DNA of 64,000 nt. Source: Gallionella sp. GTDB taxonomy: Bacteria; Pseudomonadota; Gammaproteobacteria; Burkholderiales; Gallionellaceae. The notes below the pieces were generated by a model. That model saw only the letters and a program-made list of their open reading frames with translations. It was not told where the DNA came from and made no database searches. The position numbers and the translations under genes were made by a program. Location: NCBI GenBank assembly GCA_030681375.1, contig JAUXWM010000025.1, positions 1 through 64,000 of the forward strand, read 5' to 3'. Below, piece by piece: positions 1 to 7,089 of this stretch (positions are counted from its first letter, which is position 1; each line of letters starts with the position of its first letter).

Positions 1-138
1 GGACTATGCAACGAAATGGATGTGGACTTACAATCACGAACGCCCCAACATGGCACTCGGCGGCATCACGCCGAAACAGAAGTTAGATTTTTTAACCAGC
101 TCTACTTTTGACCCCAACTAAAAATGGGGGGATTACCA
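1..138 (+). mobile_element. Right end of an IS3-family insertion sequence
   Basis: The window opens inside an insertion sequence. The end of its transposase is followed by a short stretch running through a G6 tract and ending in CA near 138, the usual 3' end dinucleotide of IS3-family elements. The left end lies outside the window, so the terminal inverted repeat and target duplication cannot be checked. Immediately after 138 a prepilin-like reading frame continues to its own stop, which places the element boundary here. Confidence 0.7.
2..121 (+). CDS. IS3-family transposase OrfB, C-terminal fragment
   Basis: The frame is open from the window edge and reads DYATKWMWTYNHERPNMALG, then GITPKQKLDF and a short tail to TAA at 119-121. 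The signature YNHERPN.ALGG.TP is the C-terminal end of the DDE integrase core of IS3-family OrfB proteins, which cut and join element ends. Only about 39 residues are visible, so the catalytic DDE residues and the programmed frameshift with OrfA are outside the window. Family assignment is firm; the exact IS name cannot be given. Confidence 0.8.
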   Translation, partial: DYATKWMWTYNHERPNMALGGITPKQKLDFLTSSTFDPN

Positions 139-139
139 T

Positions 140-433
140 AGTGATTCAACAAACTCCTGCGACAGCGATCATTGTGTTCATATCAATAGTCTCGGCAATT
201 ACGCCGCAGTTGTCATTTTCGCGGGTAAAAATCTTTCCAGTTTCACTCGAAGCAAAAGCGACATCAGCAAGTATTTGGAGGGGCGCAATAGCACCAATAT
301 GGCTGGATATGCCAACGGCAATGAAAATTACCAGATAGACGCTACCAGTAGCACATTCAACGATATCGTCTATTGCATTAAGGATGACACTAACCTGACA
401 GTAGTCCCAGGAATCGCAGCAGGTTGTCCATAA
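140..433 (+). pseudogene. Prepilin-like gene remnant cut by the IS element
   Basis: The frame starting with AGT at 140 is open for 97 codons to TAA at 431. Its product has no start codon and no prepilin N-terminus. It contains NYAAVVIFAGKNL, then a KSDISKYLEGRNST stretch, and ends in IAAGCP. This looks like the C-terminal half of a prepilin-type protein of the kind encoded just downstream, but no family was computed. The IS3-type element ends directly before it, so the 5' part was displaced by, or lies beyond, the insertion. It sits 16 bp upstream of the next prepilin gene, suggesting one former operon. Confidence 0.6.
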
Positions 434-449
434 CCGGTTTGAAACGATT

Positions 450-1253
450 ATGAAAAAACTAATCAAAAATGGTTTTACCCTCGTCGAAATGGCCATCGTG
501 ATGTTCGTCATGGCGCTGATGCTCGGCACCGGGATGACTATCCTTTCCACTCAACAGGATCAACGAAAAATCGAAGATAACGGAACCAAACTTGATGAAG
601 CGCGAGAGGCGCTGATCGGTTTCGCCATCGCCCATGGCCGACTGCCCTGCACTGCATATTTCACTAGCAATATCAGCAACAGCAACGGCCTAGAAAGTTT
701 TTGCACCAACGCTACAGGTTTGTGCGGCACGCAACTCACCACGTACCAAACTCACGGACGATGCTCTAACCCGTACGATGGTTTAATACCGGCAGCGTCT
801 CTAGGCCTCTCAGACGTGGACAGTTTAGGTTTCGCTCTTGATCCATGGGGTAACCGCATTCACTATGCTGTTACAGATGCAAATAATAATGCATTCACAA
901 AGTCAGGCGGAATGAGCTCTATCGGGATTTCAAATCTTATACCAGATTTACAGGTGTGCTCCACAGCTACCGGAATGACAGGCTCATCACCTGCTACCAA
1001 CTGTGCCACTGGCACTTCTCTCGCGTCCAATGATGTTCCTGCAGTAATTTACTCCATCGGACCTAACGACCAGCCAGGCGGCACCGGAGGTGCGGGCGCA
1101 GATGAAGTAGCCAATTTGAACAGTGATCGAACTTTTATTACTCACCAATTAACAACAGCAAACGAAGCGGGTGGGGAATTTGACGACCAGGTTCTCTGGC
1201 TTTCCCAATACACCCTCTTCAACCGCATGGTACAGGCAGGGAAGCTGCCATGA
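450..1253 (+). CDS. Prepilin-type N-terminal cleavage/methylation protein
   Basis: A 267-residue protein with a type IV prepilin N-terminus: a short basic leader MKKLIKNG, the cleavage motif G-FTLVE, then a hydrophobic stretch of about 20 residues. Prepilin peptidase would cut after Gly8 and N-methylate the Phe; Glu5 of the mature protein is present. The C-terminal two thirds is Gly/Thr/Ser-rich with several Cys residues, as in minor pilins or pseudopilins exposed at the fibre tip. The upstream SD is weak (only GAAACGATT before the ATG). Its stop overlaps the start of the following response regulator, so the two are probably co-expressed. Exact role (type IV pilus or type II secretion) cannot be told. 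Confidence 0.85.
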   Translation: MKKLIKNGFTLVEMAIVMFVMALMLGTGMTILSTQQDQRKIEDNGTKLDEAREALIGFAIAHGRLPCTAYFTSNISNSNGLESFCTNATGLCGTQLTTYQTHGRCSNPYDGLIPAASLGLSDVDSLGFALDPWGNRIHYAVTDANNNAFTKSGGMSSIGISNLIPDLQVCSTATGMTGSSPATNCATGTSLASNDVPAVIYSIGPNDQPGGTGGAGADEVANLNSDRTFITHQLTTANEAGGEFDDQVLWLSQYTLFNRMVQAGKLP

Positions 1254-1900
1254 ACGGGAAATATCATCCGAATAGCGCGCTCAACTTTGCAAACGCGCGG
1301 CGGGAAATGTCACTGCTGATCGTTGAGGATGATGAAGCGCTCGCCAGCTATCTTGCCGGTGTCATGAAAGCTGAAGGTTATCGCGTGGCGTGCGCGCACA
1401 GTCGTTCGGAGGCGTTGTCTGTCATTCCCCGCCCTCTGCTGGCGCTGGTAGATCTGGGTCTGCCACCGGCTGTGAATCGCATCAGCGAGGGCTTGTTTGT
1501 GATAGACGGGCTGTTGGCCAATGAACCGCACTGCAAGATCATCGTCATCACCGGACAGGACGAAGAGTCCGCCGCGTTCGAAGCCGTGCGCCGGGGGGCG
1601 TTTGATTTTCTAAGCAAGCCTGCCGCGATGGCCGATGTGAAAGCCGCCGTCAAACGCGCCAGCCTGTTTTTGCACCATGAAGAGCACTTATCCGAATCCG
1701 GGGAAGCGCGCCTGCACATCACGGTGAAACTCGCCAACGGCCCGAAGGAAAGTGCCGACGCAGTCGAAGAGCAAATCGTCCGTGGCACGCTGGCCGACAC
1801 CAACGGCAATGTCACTGAAGCTGCACGACGACTGGGTCTGGTGCGCGAGAACCTGTATTACTACCTGAAAAAATACGGCATCCAACTGCACAGGACGTAA
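1250..1900 (+). CDS. Response regulator with receiver and Fis-type HTH, no AAA+ domain
   Basis: A 216-residue regulator. The receiver domain (about residues 20-135) has the acidic pair E26/D27 with D28, phospho-acceptor D68 in ALVDLGLPP, T101 and K123. A Fis-like helix-turn-helix closes the protein (NVTEAARRLGLVRENLYYYL). The central sigma54-activating AAA+ domain of NtrC/PilR proteins is absent, as in RegA/PrrA or ActR-type regulators. The ATG at 1250 overlaps the prepilin stop (ATGA). An internal ATG at 1307 would give a protein beginning MSLLIVEDD, which fits the domain edge better, so the true start is uncertain. A histidine kinase follows 132 bp later, its likely partner. Confidence 0.85.
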   Translation: MNGKYHPNSALNFANARREMSLLIVEDDEALASYLAGVMKAEGYRVACAHSRSEALSVIPRPLLALVDLGLPPAVNRISEGLFVIDGLLANEPHCKIIVITGQDEESAAFEAVRRGAFDFLSKPAAMADVKAAVKRASLFLHHEEHLSESGEARLHITVKLANGPKESADAVEEQIVRGTLADTNGNVTEAARRLGLVRENLYYYLKKYGIQLHRT

Positions 1901-2032
1901 CAGTTAGACCATGGCATTTCTATCGTTCGACATGGTGAACGCGCTCACACAACAATACTAAACGCCGTGCACTTTGCAGTGCTTAACAATCTCCCCGCAT
2001 ACGGGCAAGGGGAAATTTACGATAATTAAATA

Positions 2033-3124
2033 ATGACCCCTTACCTCATCCTGTCTTTGATCTTGGTCGCTACAGGGCTGGCCTTACTGGCCGTGGTTGC
2101 ATATCTTGCGCGTCTGGTCAGACGGCATCGCCGTTCGCTAAGCACCCTGCTGAAACTGGCGAAAGACGACCTGGAACCTTTGCAACTCCCCGCCGCCGCC
2201 TGGCCTGCACTGTCCGATGGAGGCATCAAACGGCTGGATTTTTCAGGGCGCTGGTTCGGCCAGCCGGTTCAGGGTTCATTTGGCACAGCCACGGATGCCA
2301 GTCGCCCTTTTCACTTCAAGATCACCGCCAATGACGACATACGGCTAACCTTTCATCTCTACGCGCGGACCGACCGAGGCGAGGCGCGGCTATTTGCCGA
2401 AAATCTGGCGGGCGTATTTCGGCTGCTGCTGGAAACGGCCGTGCACAGCAAGATGCAAGCCTTGTCTGCCGCACTGGCCGAGCAAGCGCGGCTTACCCTG
2501 TATCTGCAACATGATCTGCGCAACCTCGCACAGTGGGTGGAATGGCTGGCGGGGGATTTCGCCGATGCGCACGATGACGCAGCCTTGCTGGGCGTCGCAC
2601 AACGCCTGCGCACCGGCGCGCCCCATGCCGCCGCACGTGCCAGACACATCCTTGATGCCACCTGCAAACGCTGCGCAACCGTACCGCCCGGGCTGCAGAT
2701 GATCGCACTGCGCGAAGCCATCGTTCAATCAGCCGAACACGCAGGCATAGCCATCACCATAGTTCAAGACGCCTTCGTCCTGCTGCAACGCGAACTGCTG
2801 AACCGCACACTGGACAATCTCTTTGCCAATGTTGCGACCCTGCTGCGCTCGCACCCGGACAGGCGTATTGCAGTCGATATCGCAGATGAAGCAGAAAAAG
2901 TACATGTGAGAATACAGATACCGCGCCTTGCCGAAGTCGCACAACTGCCCCCGGAAAAGCTGTTCGAACCCTTCGCCAGTGGTCGCCCCGGCGGGCTGGG
3001 GCTGGGGCTGTATCAGGCGCGCAAGAGCCTGCGCGAGGCGGGTGGAGACCTGCTCGCCGAACTGCAACAGGACAACATCGTCTTCATGCTGAGCTTGCCG
3101 CGCACACAAACTCTGACGGTGTAA
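2033..3124 (+). CDS. Membrane-anchored sensor histidine kinase
   Basis: A 363-residue kinase with one N-terminal membrane segment (residues 4-26) and a basic stop-transfer patch. A poorly recognisable cytoplasmic region follows, then an H-box with H160 in QHDLRNLAQW. The ATPase domain shows an N-box (LNRTLDNLFANV) and a G-box (GGLGLGLYQA). The HDLRN form of the H-box resembles the HDLKN box of PrsK-type kinases from exopolysaccharide/PEP-CTERM loci; this is a similarity seen by eye. It has almost no periplasmic part, so it probably senses from the membrane or cytoplasm. Position after the Fis-type regulator and between prepilin genes suggests control of surface structures. Confidence 0.8.
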   Translation: MTPYLILSLILVATGLALLAVVAYLARLVRRHRRSLSTLLKLAKDDLEPLQLPAAAWPALSDGGIKRLDFSGRWFGQPVQGSFGTATDASRPFHFKITANDDIRLTFHLYARTDRGEARLFAENLAGVFRLLLETAVHSKMQALSAALAEQARLTLYLQHDLRNLAQWVEWLAGDFADAHDDAALLGVAQRLRTGAPHAAARARHILDATCKRCATVPPGLQMIALREAIVQSAEHAGIAITIVQDAFVLLQRELLNRTLDNLFANVATLLRSHPDRRIAVDIADEAEKVHVRIQIPRLAEVAQLPPEKLFEPFASGRPGGLGLGLYQARKSLREAGGDLLAELQQDNIVFMLSLPRTQTLTV

Positions 3125-3224
3125 AACTTCTTTACTTCCGGCATAGCAGCACATCGCTTAAATTTCGCCCCGTACCAACCATTCTACAACCCGCTGTTAA
3201 TTCATACTTTTTAAGGAGAATATC
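3121..3224 (+). promoter_or_regulatory. Leader upstream of prepilin 2, duplicated upstream of prepilin 3
   Basis: This 104-bp leader begins with GTAAAACTTCTTTACTT and ends with GTTAATTCATACT, then AAGGAGAATATC before the ATG. The same two blocks, almost base for base, bracket the 91-bp leader of the next prepilin (3930-4020), while the middle differs. This suggests a conserved promoter/5'-UTR pair from a tandem duplication. No clear sigma54 -24/-12 element was found. Confidence 0.5.
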
Positions 3225-3872
3225 ATGTGGAAACATAGCAAACAATCCGGCTTCACGCTGGTCGAACTGGCCATCGTACTGGTGATCATCGGCCTGATAC
3301 TGGCCGCCGTGCTCAAGGGGCAGGAAATGATACAGAATGCCAAAGTAAAAAACGTTATCAATGATCTTCAGGGTGTAGCCACCGCCTATTATGCTTATCA
3401 GGATCGCTACAAAGCGATACCAGGCGATGATGCAGCGGCCGCCAGTCATTTCAATGGGACTAATGGCGGCGGTGACGGGCTTATCACTGGCTTATACGAT
3501 GCGGCAGTTGCGCCGAGTTTAACAGCCGAAAGCAATAATTTCTGGCAACATACCCGCATGGCAGGATTTATGACGGGCAGCGGCACAAACCCACCAACCA
3601 ATGCTCTGGGCGGCGTCACCGGCATTCAAAACGGCACATCCGGCACGCCAATCTATGGCATGACTGGCCCTGCCGCCTGCGTCAACAATATCCCTTGGAA
3701 AATCGCTCTGGCGGTTGACATCACCAAGGATGATGGCAACAGCGATACCGGCACGATCAGAACAGGTGCTACAGGTGCCACCACCACCGGAAATTCCGCC
3801 GCTTACGGCGCCTCAGGAGTTCCAAGCGCTGCGACAATGGAAGGTTTGCAAACTGTTTGCATGAAAATCTAG
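3225..3872 (+). CDS. Prepilin-type N-terminal cleavage/methylation protein
   Basis: A 215-residue prepilin. The leader MWKHSKQSG is followed by the cleavage site and FTLVELAIVLVIIGLILAA, with Glu5 of the mature form present. An amphipathic helix carries KGQEMIQNAKVKNVINDLQG, then AYYAYQDRYKAIPGDD, a block shared with the next gene. The C-terminal half is Gly/Thr-rich with two or three Cys. A strong SD (AAGGAG) lies 7 nt before the ATG. A rho-independent terminator follows, so this gene forms its own transcript. It is a paralogue of the protein at 4021-4680 and may be a pilin or pseudopilin subunit; no assembly genes are nearby. Confidence 0.88.
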   Translation: MWKHSKQSGFTLVELAIVLVIIGLILAAVLKGQEMIQNAKVKNVINDLQGVATAYYAYQDRYKAIPGDDAAAASHFNGTNGGGDGLITGLYDAAVAPSLTAESNNFWQHTRMAGFMTGSGTNPPTNALGGVTGIQNGTSGTPIYGMTGPAACVNNIPWKIALAVDITKDDGNSDTGTIRTGATGATTTGNSAAYGASGVPSAATMEGLQTVCMKI

Positions 3873-3892
3873 CCGTACTTACCACTCGAACT

Positions 3893-3918
3893 CAGCCCGC
3901 CGAAGCGGGCTGTTTTAT
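3893..3918 (+). terminator. Rho-independent terminator after prepilin 2
   Basis: A perfect 8-bp stem CAGCCCGC/GCGGGCTG with a CGAA tetraloop, followed by TTTTAT. It lies 21 bp past the prepilin stop. Confidence 0.88.
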
Positions 3919-3929
3919 CTTCTGCAACC

Positions 3930-4020
3930 GTAAAACTTTTTTACTTACTAAAGGAATACATACGGCCTAGATTGCGGCTCATGCACTTCCCGTTAATTCA
4001 TACTGTTCAAGGAGAATATC
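3930..4020 (+). promoter_or_regulatory. Leader upstream of prepilin 3 (copy of the 3121 leader)
   Basis: It repeats the GTAAAACTT.TTTACTT block at its 5' end and the GTTAATTCATACT plus AAGGAGAATATC block next to the ATG, matching the leader of the preceding prepilin. The variable middle differs in length by about 13 bp. Confidence 0.5.
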
Positions 4021-4680
4021 ATGTGTAACCACAAACATCAGTCCGGCTTTACGCTGGTCGAACTCGCCATCGTGCTGGTCATCATCGGCCTGTTATTAGG
4101 AGGCGTGTTGAAAGGCCAGGAAATGATCGAGAACGGAAAGATCAAAAACCTGCAAAACGATGTCAAAGGCGTGACCGCCGCCTACTACGCCTACCGGGAT
4201 CGCTACAATGCCATACCGGGCGATGATCCTAGGGCTTTAGCCCGTTGGCCAGCTGCAGCCCCCGCCCACATGGCTGTTGCTGCAACTACTGGCGACGGCA
4301 TCGTTCAAACGAACAATACCTGGTCAGCCTGCACAGCTGCCGCCGCCGCCACGGAAAACTGTCAATTCATGCAGGATCTGCGCCTGGCAGGCCTGATTAC
4401 GGGTGCTGCCACCCCCGCCGACCCGGTCAACGCCTATGGCGGTGTGATTCGCGTCGAGCAAAATACTGCTGCCGTTACAGGAATGTTGGTCGGTTTAAAT
4501 CTGTGTTTCGGTAACCTGCCTTCCAAGGCAGCGGAAGCACTTGATTCCAGTTTTGACGATGGCAATCCAGCTACTGGCAACGTGCGTGCGGTTCTCGGTA
4601 CGCCCAACATCGATCCCGGTGCTGCGGCCCCTGCTTCCTATATCGATCCGAACACCTACACCGTCTGCAAACTGCTCTGA
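4021..4680 (+). CDS. Prepilin-type N-terminal cleavage/methylation protein
   Basis: A 219-residue prepilin, paralogous to the preceding one. MCNHKHQSG is followed by FTLVELAIVLVIIGLLLGG, then KGQEMIENGKIKNLQNDVKG and YYAYRDRYNAIPGDDPRA. Sequence identity is high through the first 65 residues and then drops. Two Cys pairs are visible in the C-terminal half, one near the extreme C-terminus (CKLL), as in pilins with a disulfide-bonded D-region. SD AAGGAG is well placed. A hairpin follows the stop, so the gene is probably monocistronic. The divergent tails suggest distinct positions in one fibre or different surface exposure. Confidence 0.88.
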   Translation: MCNHKHQSGFTLVELAIVLVIIGLLLGGVLKGQEMIENGKIKNLQNDVKGVTAAYYAYRDRYNAIPGDDPRALARWPAAAPAHMAVAATTGDGIVQTNNTWSACTAAAAATENCQFMQDLRLAGLITGAATPADPVNAYGGVIRVEQNTAAVTGMLVGLNLCFGNLPSKAAEALDSSFDDGNPATGNVRAVLGTPNIDPGAAAPASYIDPNTYTVCKLL

Positions 4681-4721
4681 GCGTTTATCACCCTTCCTGA
4701 CTGTCAGGTCGCAAAAAAGAC

Positions 4722-4744
4722 AAAGCCCGTAATACGGGCTTTGC
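4722..4744 (+). terminator. Terminator-like hairpin after prepilin 3
   Basis: Stem AAAGCCCG/CGGGCTTT around a TAATA loop. The downstream T-run is short, while an A-run lies upstream, so it could also work on the other strand. It separates the pilin gene from the toxin-antitoxin pair. Confidence 0.6.
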
Positions 4745-4778
4745 TCTACTTGATTTTAGTATCCAAACGAGTACACTC

Positions 4779-5078
4779 TTGAACGCTTTCCAGAAATCCG
4801 ATGAATTCGATGTTTGGCTGAGCAGTCTCAAAGATCAGATTGGTAAAGCACAGATTGTCTTGCGGCTTGATCGTGCGGCGAAAGGCAACTTCGGTGATTG
4901 CGAACCGGTGGGAGCCGGGGTTTTTGAAATGCGGATTCACTACGGGCCGGGATACCGTATGTATTTCACCCGGCGGGATTCAGTGATTTATATGCTGCTG
5001 TTGGGCGACGATAAATCAACCCAGAAACGTGACATCAAGCGCGCCATAAAAATGGCAGACGAATTACCCAAGGATTAA
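4779..5078 (+). CDS. HigB/RelE-type toxin (addiction-module killer protein)
   Basis: A 99-residue toxin of the RelE/ParE-like superfamily, the group in which toxin precedes antitoxin. Family hallmarks are EFDVWLSSLKD near the start, the central GVFEMRIHYGPGYRMYF block and LLLGDDKSTQKRDIKRA near the end. Proteins of this fold usually cleave mRNA at the ribosome or bind gyrase. The start is a TTG at 4779; there is no in-frame ATG before the conserved core and TTG gives the usual family length. The antitoxin begins 4 bp after the stop. Activity is inferred from family only. Confidence 0.8.
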   Translation: MNAFQKSDEFDVWLSSLKDQIGKAQIVLRLDRAAKGNFGDCEPVGAGVFEMRIHYGPGYRMYFTRRDSVIYMLLLGDDKSTQKRDIKRAIKMADELPKD

Positions 5079-5082
5079 CACC

Positions 5083-5370
5083 ATGCCCCATTTCACACCC
5101 TTTGACACGGCTGATTATCTCGATAACGAGGAGACGATCACCGCTTATCTGACAGCAGCGCTGGAAGACCCTGATCCGGACACCTTTCTGGCGGCGGTAA
5201 GAACCGTGGCTCGCGCCCGTGGCATGACACAGTTAGCCAAAGATTCCGGCTTGGGGCGAGAAAGCCTTTACAAGGCTCTCTCACCGGGTGCCAAACCGCG
5301 CTATGAAACGATAATGAAAGTAGTGCGAGCTCTGGGCGTAAACCTGCATGCCGAAATCAGGCATACCTAA
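5083..5370 (+). CDS. HigA-type antitoxin with HTH domain
   Basis: A 95-residue protein following the toxin by 4 bp. The N-terminal part (FDTADYLDNEETITAYLTAA) and the C-terminal HTH (ARGMTQLAKDSGLGRESLYK, then ALSPGAKPRYETIMKVVRAL) are typical of the addiction-module antidote family paired with this toxin type. It should neutralise the toxin and repress the pair through its HTH. The gene ends 2 bp from the end of convergent cysS, with no terminator in between. Confidence 0.82.
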   Translation: MPHFTPFDTADYLDNEETITAYLTAALEDPDPDTFLAAVRTVARARGMTQLAKDSGLGRESLYKALSPGAKPRYETIMKVVRALGVNLHAEIRHT

Positions 5371-5372
5371 AA

Positions 5373-6737
5373 CTACACCCGCCGCCAGTTCGTCCCCGCA
5401 GCACTGTCTTCCAGCACGATGCCGTCAGCCAGCAATTCCTTGCGGATGCGGTCGGCCTCCGCGTAGTTCTTGGCCTGCTTCGCAGCATTTCGCGCTGCAA
5501 TCTGCTCGACTATCAGCGCATCATCGGAGCCGGTGCCTTGCAAAAACTCAGTCGGATCGCGTTCCAGCAGTCCCAGTACCGCGCCCAACGCCTTTAACTG
5601 TGAAGCCGCCTCTGCCGACTGGGTGCGGTTCACTTCATTCGCCAGATCGAACAGCACCGCCAGTGCTTCTGCGGTGTTAAAGTCGTCATCCATCGCCGCC
5701 TTGAAACGCTGCGCATGAGATTCGTTCCAGTCCACCCCTCCCGCCTCACCCGAGCCTTTAAGCGCGGTATAAAGCCGGTCCAGCGCTTTCTTGGCATCGT
5801 CCAGATGCGCATCTGAATAGTTCAACGGGCTGCGGTAATGGGCGCGCAGAATGAAGAAGCGCACCACTTCCGCATCGTATTGCTTGAGCACCTCGCGTAT
5901 CGTGAAGAAGTTATCCAAACTCTTGGACATTTTCTCATTGTCCACGCGCACGAAGCCGTTGTGCATCCAGTAGTTCACATACTGGCAGTTATGCGCGCCC
6001 TCGGATTGTGCGATCTCGTTCTCGTGATGCGGGAACTGCAAATCTGCGCCGCCGCCGTGGATGTCGAAATGTTCGCCCAGCAACTTGGAGCCCATCGCCG
6101 AACATTCTATATGCCAGCCCGGACGGCCTTTACCCCACTTCGAATCCCACTTCACTTCGTCGGCCTCGTCGTCACGCGCATGTTTCCACAACACGAAGTC
6201 GAGCGGATCATGCTTGTCGGTCGTCACCTCGACGCGCTCACCGGCGCGCAGGTCTTCCAGTGATTTGCCGGACAGCTTGCCGTAACCGTCAAACTTGCGC
6301 ACCGCGTAGTTCACATCGCCGTCCGCCGCCTGATAAGCCAGCCCGTTCGCCTCCAGCTGAGCGATCATCGCCAGCATCTCAGGCACAAACTGCGTGGCGC
6401 GCGGCTCATGATCGGGGCGCTGCACGCCCAGCGCATCGGCATCCTGATGCATTGCATCGATGAAACGCTGCGTGAGCTGATGAATAGACTCGTTGTTCTG
6501 TGCCGCACGCCTGATAATCTTGTCATCGATATCGGTGATATTGCGCACGTAGGTGATGTCATAGCCGGATGCCTTGAACCAGCGATAGACCATATCGAAC
6601 ACCACCATCACCCGCGCATGGCCCAGATGGCAATAGTCGTAAACCGTCATGCCGCACACATACATGCTCACAGTGTTCGGCGTTATCGGTGTGAATTCCT
6701 GCTTGTCGCGGGCGAGGGTGTTGTAGATTTTCAGCAT
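5373..6737 (-). CDS. cysS: Cysteinyl-tRNA synthetase
   Basis: A 454-residue class I synthetase that charges tRNA-Cys in the cytoplasm. The HIGH motif appears as HLGHAR (residues 37-42), the KMSKS motif is exact ([10 protein letters not shown]), and zinc ligands are visible in [15 protein letters not shown] and the HHENE block. The C-terminal DALR-type helical domain is complete. Length matches the family. It is co-directional with the small membrane protein and glnS upstream. Closeness to ppiA and lpxH recalls the cysS-ppiB-lpxH neighbourhood of gammaproteobacteria. Confidence 0.97.
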   Translation of the reverse strand: MLKIYNTLARDKQEFTPITPNTVSMYVCGMTVYDYCHLGHARVMVVFDMVYRWFKASGYDITYVRNITDIDDKIIRRAAQNNESIHQLTQRFIDAMHQDADALGVQRPDHEPRATQFVPEMLAMIAQLEANGLAYQAADGDVNYAVRKFDGYGKLSGKSLEDLRAGERVEVTTDKHDPLDFVLWKHARDDEADEVKWDSKWGKGRPGWHIECSAMGSKLLGEHFDIHGGGADLQFPHHENEIAQSEGAHNCQYVNYWMHNGFVRVDNEKMSKSLDNFFTIREVLKQYDAEVVRFFILRAHYRSPLNYSDAHLDDAKKALDRLYTALKGSGEAGGVDWNESHAQRFKAAMDDDFNTAEALAVLFDLANEVNRTQSAEAASQLKALGAVLGLLERDPTEFLQGTGSDDALIVEQIAARNAAKQAKNYAEADRIRKELLADGIVLEDSAAGTNWRRV

Positions 6738-6744
6738 TTGGCAA

Positions 6745-7089
6745 TCAGAATGTCATGGGTTTATTTTCGTTGAGGTTGAGCCAGCCTTTGACGATGCGAT
6801 AGATGATCCAGCAGAAATTAGCGAACAGGATCGCCATGCCGATCAGAACAAAGAACGTCAGCGCGCCGATCACCGCCCACAGCATGCCGTACCAGAAGGT
6901 GCGTATCTGCCAGCGGAAATGGCTCTCCAGCCAGGTACCCTCTACATCGTCTTTTTTCACGTAATTGATGATGATGCCGACGATCGCAGTCACGCCTGCA
7001 AAATACGACAGCGCATACAGGACATACACGACCTGCGTCAGCTTCTTCAACGATTGTTCATCGCCGGGAACAACGAATGCTTCGCTCAT
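6745..7089 (-). CDS. DUF4870-like small membrane protein
   Basis: A 114-residue protein with three predicted membrane helices (about residues 22-46, 68-88 and 86-108) and the motif [10 protein letters not shown] between helices 1 and 2, characteristic of the DUF4870/COG3671 group of unknown function. I chose the ATG at 7089, which overlaps the glnS stop (ATGA) and has AAGGAG seven bases upstream, rather than an earlier in-frame codon inside glnS. It is translationally coupled between glnS and cysS. Function unknown. Confidence 0.75.
   Translation of the reverse strand: MSEAFVVPGDEQSLKKLTQVVYVLYALSYFAGVTAIVGIIINYVKKDDVEGTWLESHFRWQIRTFWYGMLWAVIGALTFFVLIGMAILFANFCWIIYRIVKGWLNLNENKPMTF

Noticed and set aside
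1901..2032. Small hairpin GCACT/AGTGC between the regulator and kinase genes
   Set aside because: Too short for a terminator and no T-run; nothing else seen in this gap.
3950..3980. Possible sigma54 promoter before prepilin 3 (GGCCTAGATTGC)
   Set aside because: The distance between the GG and GC elements is 10 rather than 12 bases, and the related leader of prepilin 2 has no such element.
4750..4777. TTGATT-N16-TACACT promoter-like sequence before the HigB gene
   Set aside because: Transcription would begin inside the first codons of the toxin, which needs the TTG at 4779; not accepted without start mapping.
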